From Owenia fusiformis (taxonomy: Eukaryota > Annelida > Polychaeta > Sabellida > Oweniidae), in assembly GCA_903813345.2 (NCBI GenBank), contig CAIIXF020000011.1, positions 25,910,166 through 25,970,165 of the forward strand: a stretch of 60,000 nt of DNA, given 5' to 3'. Under the pieces are notes generated by a model. It had not been told where the DNA came from and made no database searches. It saw only the letters and a program-made list of their open reading frames with translations. Shown here piece by piece: positions 40,601 to 49,600 of this stretch. The position numbers and the translations under genes were made by a program. The first letter of the stretch is position 1; each line of letters opens with the position of its first letter.

Positions 40601-43600
40601 TCATTTCTTAAATTGAACCCAAAGGCTAGACTTTTATTTAATGAGTTTTTGTGATTTTTCTAATCTTTTAAAATAGATTTCAATTCTTAAAAGGAAAAAA
40701 CTGAAGCAGAAAATGCTTTTATGACTGTTTATACCCCAAAGAAAAAAATTGAACAGAGAAAATGTAACGAGAAATCAGTGAACTATAGATAACCATGACC
40801 AGAATACAACTCCCAATAAAAGTTTCTCACTGTCCTGAAAAGACGAATTAAACAACAAAATTCTAACCTTAAAATCCTGGGAATTTTTTATAAATCTAAA
40901 TCTTAAATCATAACATGGGTATCAATAGAGTGAGGCCTGGATCAACAAAGAAAAGTCCATAAACACTTTTGATCCCACTCGAGTGTGACAATTCTTGACA
41001 AAAAAAACAGGCCATGCATAGTGATCAAAATCTCTTTACTTTTCAAATCATCTGTTTTTAAACTACCGTTAAGATATCCATATGGTGCAAAGAATAAATT
41101 TATATTTTTATATAACGAAAGTAAATAAGTGTTTTATATCTGGAGCTCAACTTGAATTGTCAAGATGTTTCCAAATCAAGACAATGAGGAATCAGCTAGA
41201 AATAACAGTAGTCATAACATAACATTATGTTCCTCTCATTCCAGGCTCTCAATGGTTTCATGACGATTGTCAATTGTGATGGTGAGGTTTTCTTTGCCTC
41301 AAGGACTGTAGAACAGTATCTAGGATTTCACCAAGTAAGTAGCTGTAAAATTGTACAAGTGCATCCCTCTCCACTATGAACTCATTTGACTCATTTGATG
41401 GTTTAAATGCCCCATTGACTCCCATGCTCTTAACACAAGCTCTTAAATGTGAACAATTCTCAATAAAAACACTTTTACATATTTTCAGTTATTTTTACTC
41501 ATAATTTAAATGACACACAAGATGCAAGATTTGAAATCAACAACTATAAATAACCCCAAGAAGCCATATGAACCAATGAACTCAAATTGTGCAGTATAAT
41601 ATTTAGCATAAATTTTTTTTAATTTGGATGCCATTAATATACCTGTATGACTGGAGGAATACACTGGTTTAACAGAATGTGTCATTTTCTCCTGGGATTA
41701 TGATTTCATGGTATACAAAAAAACCAAATTACCCAAATAGAAATTCAAAAAGCCCATTTATCAATATGTTTACACTCATGTACACTTAATATAGGAAAGT
41801 ATAATAGGAAAACTAAATATTGACAAATTTGCATGCTCGTTGACTTTTATTATCTATTCTATATTTATCAACTCATTAACAAAAGTATGAAAAGATCAAT
41901 ATCCGTCTGCTTCAAGCTGTACCTTGATCATGTTCATTTTACAACATTTCTCTCTAAAATTTGAATAAACAACAACATTTTCTGACATTTTTCAACAATT
42001 AAGAGTGTTAACTACATGCCTGTTTACTTTATTTCTTGCTGATTCCACTCTTTTTCACTCTATTTTGCATTCTAAACACCACCATCATGTCATTTCAGCA
42101 GTAGGTATTTATCCTCATATCCAGTTGTTTAAAAACATCATGAATTATTAGGATTAAATTATCCTTATGACAACAGAAGTAAGCCAATCCCAAAGATGAA
42201 ATTTCATGATTGGCATGTTTTGAAACATGAAATAATGACACAAAGAGTGAAATAAGCAAGGAACAATTTAAAAAGAGATTTTGTGTATTACAGTTAATTT
42301 CATAAAAATGCCCAAAAGTCAGGCGGTTTATACAGATTTTAGAGAGAAATTGAGTGGAATAAGAAATAGCCTGTCGTGAATGTTAAGCTCTATTCATTAT
42401 CAATTAAACATCAATTAGTCCTTGAATAATGTTATTGCGGACATGTCTCCTAGCGACCAAAAATCAAACAATATGAGAGAAAACCAAACAAAACAACATT
42501 AACTAAACATGTTACCTAAAATCCCCATTTTATAGGATCCAACAAAATCAGAATTAATATAAATATTTTAGAGAAAACATGAAGATTTAATGATGAGTAA
42601 TGATGGAATAATTAAGAAGGGTTATTTGTAAAGTCGGATCATCATTATAAGCTTTACTGGTTGACATATGTTCTAAATTGCTAAATCGCTTTCACTTTTC
42701 TTCCATTTCAAGTATGACAAACCACATAATTATTTTACATGCTCCGAGACTGCTCTTCATGACAGCTTGCAAATAATCACAAAATTTCATTCATTTTTTC
42801 GGGAAAAAAATTATCAATAAAATCTTCATATATTGCTCGTTAGGATGTAATTAACCAGGTACACTATTAATTAACTAATTAATTAAGGTTGCTTCTAAAT
42901 CTCTATGGTATAATTATGAAAACGGGACATCTATATGGCACCTTCACCAAATGTTTTTCTAACAAAGCTAGCAGATGTGAAGGACCACCTTTATAATGGG
43001 GTTATTTTTTACCCAAGTTCATAAATGCAAGAAATTGACAAGGAATAGTTAAAACATTGGAGAAATTAAAATACAGATCATATTGAAGATGTTCAAAAAT
43101 TCATCGGGTATTGTTTTAGAGAAATGCTTATTAAATAGATGTGATAGATGCAAGGGTTTAGTCAGTCTGCAGTTAGTCCGTTAATTATTACAGCGTGATA
43201 ATTTACTCACTTTCGCCAACCGATTTCGACATAAAACAACGTGTGAAATTATTAGAAATTAAAAGTGCTATACATGCCTAATTTCACCAGTTAATTTTGA
43301 CACCTCTTTGAGTTTTTTGTTTCGCACTAACCTCAAATTGTTTCTCCTTGAACCAGAAGTGCATTGAATGGCTATGAGCTGTTTTAAAACATCCAATTAA
43401 TCTCATTATAAAAATTAACAGGGCATTAATATTATCTCTTACAACAAACCCGCATATTTTGAAACTGAAGATGAAATTGTTTCTGACTTTTGACATGGGG
43501 TCTTCACCCCTCAATCTATTCAAGTGGTAAGACAGGCCCCTTGGAAATCAAGTAAAAATAAGCAATCAAAAATTTTTACATTTACACCATAAAGAACAAC

Positions 43601-46600
43601 AACATTTCCAAGGTTGGAGCCAGTCAGAATCTGCAGGGTAAAACCGAGACAAAAAAGTAGGAATCACAATGTTGTCAGAACTGAATGATCGTCGATTACC
43701 TCAAAAATGTAAGAGGCGTAACGCCAACAAACATGTAGTAGTAACTCTAGTTTCGCCTCAACATGCAATTGCTCTTCCCGTAACATGTACAATTAATTCA
43801 ACGTGACATTTTAATTGTAATTACTTCATTTTTAGAAAATTACTTCTAAGTTCTATTCAAGGAAACAATCCTTTTACGACATACATGGAGTCCAATCATT
43901 GATTACGCCTCACCGCGAGAATCAACTCATACATTTACCATTTGCAATGATTATTCTAAAATAAGCTCAGATAAGCCTATTAAACTCTCGCAGTTTCATA
44001 CTTATTGACCAATTTACCGAATAATACCTTGAAACTCTTTACAGCGATTTATTAAACATTTAAGGAAATTAATCAATTCCGAGGATGAACCATAAATATA
44101 AGAAGGGAGTATGTTATTTTGGAGTGATTACCCGACTTGGTTTTAGTGTCACTTTTCATCTGACATCTTCCTTATTTTATCTCAAAAAAGAATGATCTGC
44201 CAGATTGTGTCATATTCCAATAACATTAGTGTTAATATCACACAGGTTTCCCATTTTCCATGATAATCCCACCATTTTCCATATAATTTCTCATTTGAAA
44301 AAATGACCATTCGTTGTTAACTTTCAACCATGGGCAGCCGCCTTTGGGAATTAACACTGGAGACTTTCAGAAGATCATATATTGACTTTTAATTCCCCAG
44401 CTCCGCTCAGTAATTTAATGAAAGATTCCGTTGTTTTTTATGAAGGTAAATAGGTGTAAGACGAATGTGAATGGTAAATTGGCATGCAATTGCCATGTAT
44501 GGAGATGTCAAACCTTCGTTGTGGAACCACGATAAAGTTAACAGTCTCAGGAATCGGGAATTCATTGTATTTTCATTTACTTAATTCAACTAGTTACACT
44601 TCCCCATTATTTACATTTTATCTCAACTTGCAAAAAGAAGTTTAATATTACAGAAGAAACAGTTTAACAGTTTAAGATTCTCTGACTTTTCTCTCAATAT
44701 TGGGAGCTTTATATCTGTTTATTTGACTAATATAAACAATTATTTAGTTGTCGTGTTTTGTGTTTTCTGTCAACAACATTTTTGAATCATGAATTCCGTA
44801 AAAAATGAAAGCAAATATATTTTACCTAGATGTAATCCCCATGATTACACTAAACTGTGAAATATTTTCCAAATTCCTCGATAATGTCACTGCTCACTCG
44901 AACAGATAACTTCCTTATTAGGTACATTTTCCATATTAGGACCATGTATAGCATTTTACTCTTTACAATTACCCAAATGCGAGTAGGTAGTTACCAGTTT
45001 CACCACCAGGTGGCTGATTCGGGTCAATTAACATGGCAGGTATATAAGATAGTTCCCTTAAACTTGAATATTATCAATTTAAGTGGCTCAATTTTCATAT
45101 AAGCCTTATGTGCCTGATACTTATACTAATGAAAATATGTCCAGTAAAGCAAAATATTATCTGTCCACTAAAAGAAAAGATATTTCATTTTTTGTGATTT
45201 TATAGCATGGGGTCTATGGGGAATCTCCCCGAGCTAGAAGTCACATTTTCAAAGAAAATTAATTTTTCAAAGTTGATAAACACTTTTTAAAACCACATTT
45301 CCAGATGTAATTTTACATGTATATTTCAAATATGATATTACTTTGACTGAATTTTGAATTTTTAATGACGTAAATCAAGATTATTTCTACTCGCATCTGG
45401 GTTATTGTTTCAAATGATACCTCCTTAAAACTCATTTTGTCCATATTGATATTCAGCCAATCCTATTCATTTTAAAAAATCTCTAAAGTTGACTCAACTA
45501 ATTTACATATTTCATTTAGATTTTTCTAGATTTGTGTCATATGTGACAAAAGAAACCACAATAATACTTTTAAATGATACTATTCAATAATATATACTGA
45601 ATGTTATAGAAATTGTATTATTAACAATACTGATGTCTGAGTGTGAGTCTAGTCTGGCATATATTCATAGTCGTTAGTTATTAAACATTAAACAAAGAGT
45701 TCCCCTTTAGACTACACCTGAACCAAGAAACCAACAACAAATATACCAGTAGTGCAAATAGACAAGTAACATCTATAACAAATAAATGTATTTACATATT
45801 TCAAGGAATAACAGAGAAAACATATTTTAATGAGAAAGCACAAGGGGCAACATTACACAAACAAGCCCAATCCCTGTAAACCATATAAATGCAAAACCAG
45901 ATGGAATAAACAAATGTTTACTACATATCCTGATGCTCAGAATATCCTACCACAGTGCACTTTATATATACACCTTATATTCAAACCAAATCAATTTTAA
46001 ATGATTTCTATGTTTACAAATGGTCCAATGCCATATTCAAACTGAAAATATAAATCACTAACTAACCTTGCAGAGTGAACCAAAATTGAAAGAACTACAA
46101 TTAGCCAAAAAGACAGGTGAATGGAGAATGTCGAAGGATATCTGATGTTTCAATACAATTAAACCACCCATTATTTACTTTTCGCTCATATACTAAACCT
46201 ATCAATTAGCCCTGCATATTCTTTATAACACATCTCAACATCTTTTAGGCATATCTAGCAATCTTTTCACCCCAAAAAAGTTCTTAAAAACCTAAAAGGA
46301 ATGATTTCAAAAGAATTAAAAAAGCTTTGACCTTTGCTACTTAATGTCAGATTTTTAACTATGACATTTTTAAAATAAAATTTTAACATACATGTGTATG
46401 AAATAACAAGGCAAAAATATTGAAAGTTTTGAAAAATGCATATTTTTAATAGATACCGATTTTAAATAAAAGTGATTATTTTGCATAGTATACGGGTAAC
46501 AACCACATAGACGTTGGCTTAAAATCTGTGAACAGATTTCAGAAATGTTAACCTCTGAAAAATGAGCTTCCAATAAAAGAAATTTTACATGTTCAAAATG

Positions 46601-49600
46601 TGCTTGACTTATATACAAAAATCATTTTGGACTACCCAGTAGACTAATCTTTCTAAATATTTGGTTCCATTCATAAGAATTTGCTGCATCGTTTTTGAGT
46701 TATCACTTCAAACATAAAATGGCTTAATCAATGTTGCTTAGTCTAATCAAACTTTTCCTTTTAGAATATTGGTGATTTTTCAAACTGTATCAATCTGATT
46801 TTCATGGCTGGGTTTTATTAATTAAATGAGTAATTATACATGTTTTTTAAACTTTCAGTCGGATATTCTACATCAGAGTGCCTTAGAGTTGATTCACTCA
46901 GAAGATCGCGATGATTTTCAGAATCAGCTTAACTGGCGATCTCAACTTCCTCAGAGCAAGCAGGACATGACCCTACAACAAGTTATGATGCCAGGTGAGA
47001 CTAAAAGAGCAATCTTGGTAGATTTCAAACTAATCAAGCAGTTTATGAAATTTTAAATTTCATCTTTCTAGAATCTAACTTCGTCAAACTGTATTCATAA
47101 TACAGAATCTATGATACATGTAATCAAAATGTTTGTTTTAAGTTTTTTGACAAGACAAAAAATCAATCAAAGTTATATAAAAAAAGATATACTGATTAAG
47201 TTATCCACCAAAAGATTTTATACAATTACCACAATCATGGGAGGGAGGTGAATCTGATCCCATGATGCAACAGGGAGCAAAGATGTGGTATTGCAGACCT
47301 CCACTGGGACATACCTGTTAATAGAGAATTCATCATTTATAATAGCACAAATTACATATAATGTTAAAGTTCATTTTAGATAATAATCAAAATGGACTAA
47401 TATGACATTTTCATTAATGCTCAGAACCACAAAAAATATGCTTGCTTGATTAATTTTTGTGTCCGGGTATAATGTAATGTCCATCTAATTCTCACAGATA
47501 ATATCAATACCAAAAAGAAAGATTATCTATTAAATACAGAGAAATCAAATCAGTCTGTAGACATCATATAGTATCAAGGAGAACATTGTTTTACATGCTA
47601 ATGATACCGCAAATAAATCAACTACTTTTTAAGAAAGATACCTTTCCACAGCAAATTCTGCAAATGGGTTTTGTTACTTACTTAATTGTTGAGACTGCAT
47701 GTCAATCGGCATAGTGCATATTATATGAGTAGATTGTGATTAGAATCATATTCATTATGCGTGTCAAAAAATCTAATAAAAACTTAATTATCGTTTTTAA
47801 TCAAGAATCTACCCTCAATATTATGGATTTATGAGCAAAGCTATAATATGTGGTCAACTATATGTTTATGTTCTTACAATGTGCTTTTAAGTCGAAATTA
47901 AAATATTTAATAATTACAGAAAATTGTTTTTATATTTTCAGAAAATCATCATCTTCTCCAGCGATCTTTCACAGTAAGGTTCCGTTGTTTGCTTGATAAC
48001 ACATCCGGTTTTATCGTAAGTTGATTATACTTTCATTAGTTTTGATATAATTGTCGAACATAATAAAATCTTTCATCATTTTCATGTACTTGTCATAAGG
48101 ATGATTTATATTACCATTACTTTAAAAAACCTATGATGTCATACATGTTACTTGTTATATATTACTTGAAAATCATTGTAATTAGCTTCCTTGGCTTACT
48201 TTGAACATATTTCTTGAACTTTCCAAATCAATACAAATCCACCATTCAGTGATTGTATATTTATGTTTATAAACTATAACATTTGCCAGGATAAAAACCT
48301 TTTTGATTAGTAAAAATTAAATGAAAAAATATATTTTTCTTTATAGACACTAGAAATCTCTGGTAAGATCCGAATGCTCCATGGACAGAATCTGAAATGT
48401 GATAATGAAGAACCACCCCTGGCGCTGTTTGCGACGTGTTGCCCATTTGGCCCCCTCCCCCTCTTAGATACATCACCCAGAGACTACACATTCAAGACAA
48501 AGCACAAGATGGACCTTGCTCCCATCAGTATGGACCACAGGTACAGAACTTTATTACTGTTAAGTGGAGAGTTTTAATTTCCTCAAGAGTCCTACCAGAA
48601 AAGAATAATTGAATTAGGATTCAGATTTCAAGTCTTTTTATATGTTCTTGACCTACAATTGAGAAAATACAATTCATATTCAATATTCTATAGCTCCTGC
48701 TAGTAATAGCAGAATTTTCATTAATTGAAATGAATCTGGCAAAAATCACACAAAAAGCACACATTCTGAAATATGTCAAATATACTCTACATAATACAAT
48801 ACAATACAATATTTGAAGTCTATAACAATACTAAACTGTTCCCTATATGTCAAATATACTCTACATAATACAATACAATACAATATTTGAAGTCTATAAC
48901 AATACTAAACTGTTCCCTATTTCACAGGGGAAAGATGCTGTTTGGATATTCCGATAAGGAGCTGTCTGCAAAAGGTGGCTATGACCTCATACATCCTGAT
49001 GACCTGAACTACTTTGCAGCAGCTCATCAAGAACGTAAGTATCATAAAGCCCATTTCTCGAAAAATACAATCTTGACTTTCAAGTGTTTTCATGATGTTA
49101 CTATGACAACATTGTGGCTACTATGACAATATTGTGGCTACTAAGGCAATAACACGAGCAACTACTTATTTTCAGGAATCATAATTCACAATGTTTTTGA
49201 AAAATAAGATTTAATTCTCACTCTTGTCATGCTTCATTGAAACCATTCCTCTCATATTAACCAACCAGCAACGGTTTAACATACATATGAATATAACTTA
49301 TCCAATCATAAATGAGATTACAAAATTCATACATGACACTCATCAAACTATTCCTGGTTTGATGCATTTTATATATTTAAAAAGCATATGGAGACTCAGT
49401 ATGGTTGCAAAAGTGAAACTAGCTGACTACATAAAATTAACCTAGAATTAACCAATCAAAGAACCAACTACGTGAAATTGATAACCAATAAGAATCCTGT
49501 TAACAAAATTGTATGTTACACCTTACCCAATAAGAAACAAAATTATACATTTCATCTTTTTTTATTATCACACCTTAACTTTTGTATTCTTGATTAAATG

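Larger units (their letters stand above)
37619..41244. other. AHR intron 3
   Basis: 3.6 kb. It holds one clear (38040-38160) and one weak (39470-39610) copy of repeat family 1. No exon or gene seen. Confidence 0.65.
41335..46858. other. AHR intron 4
   Basis: 5.5 kb. It holds an inverted pair of family 1 repeats (41880-42370) and an AT-rich island with many TAAT/ATTA cores (about 43140-44480). No exon seen on either strand. Confidence 0.65.
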
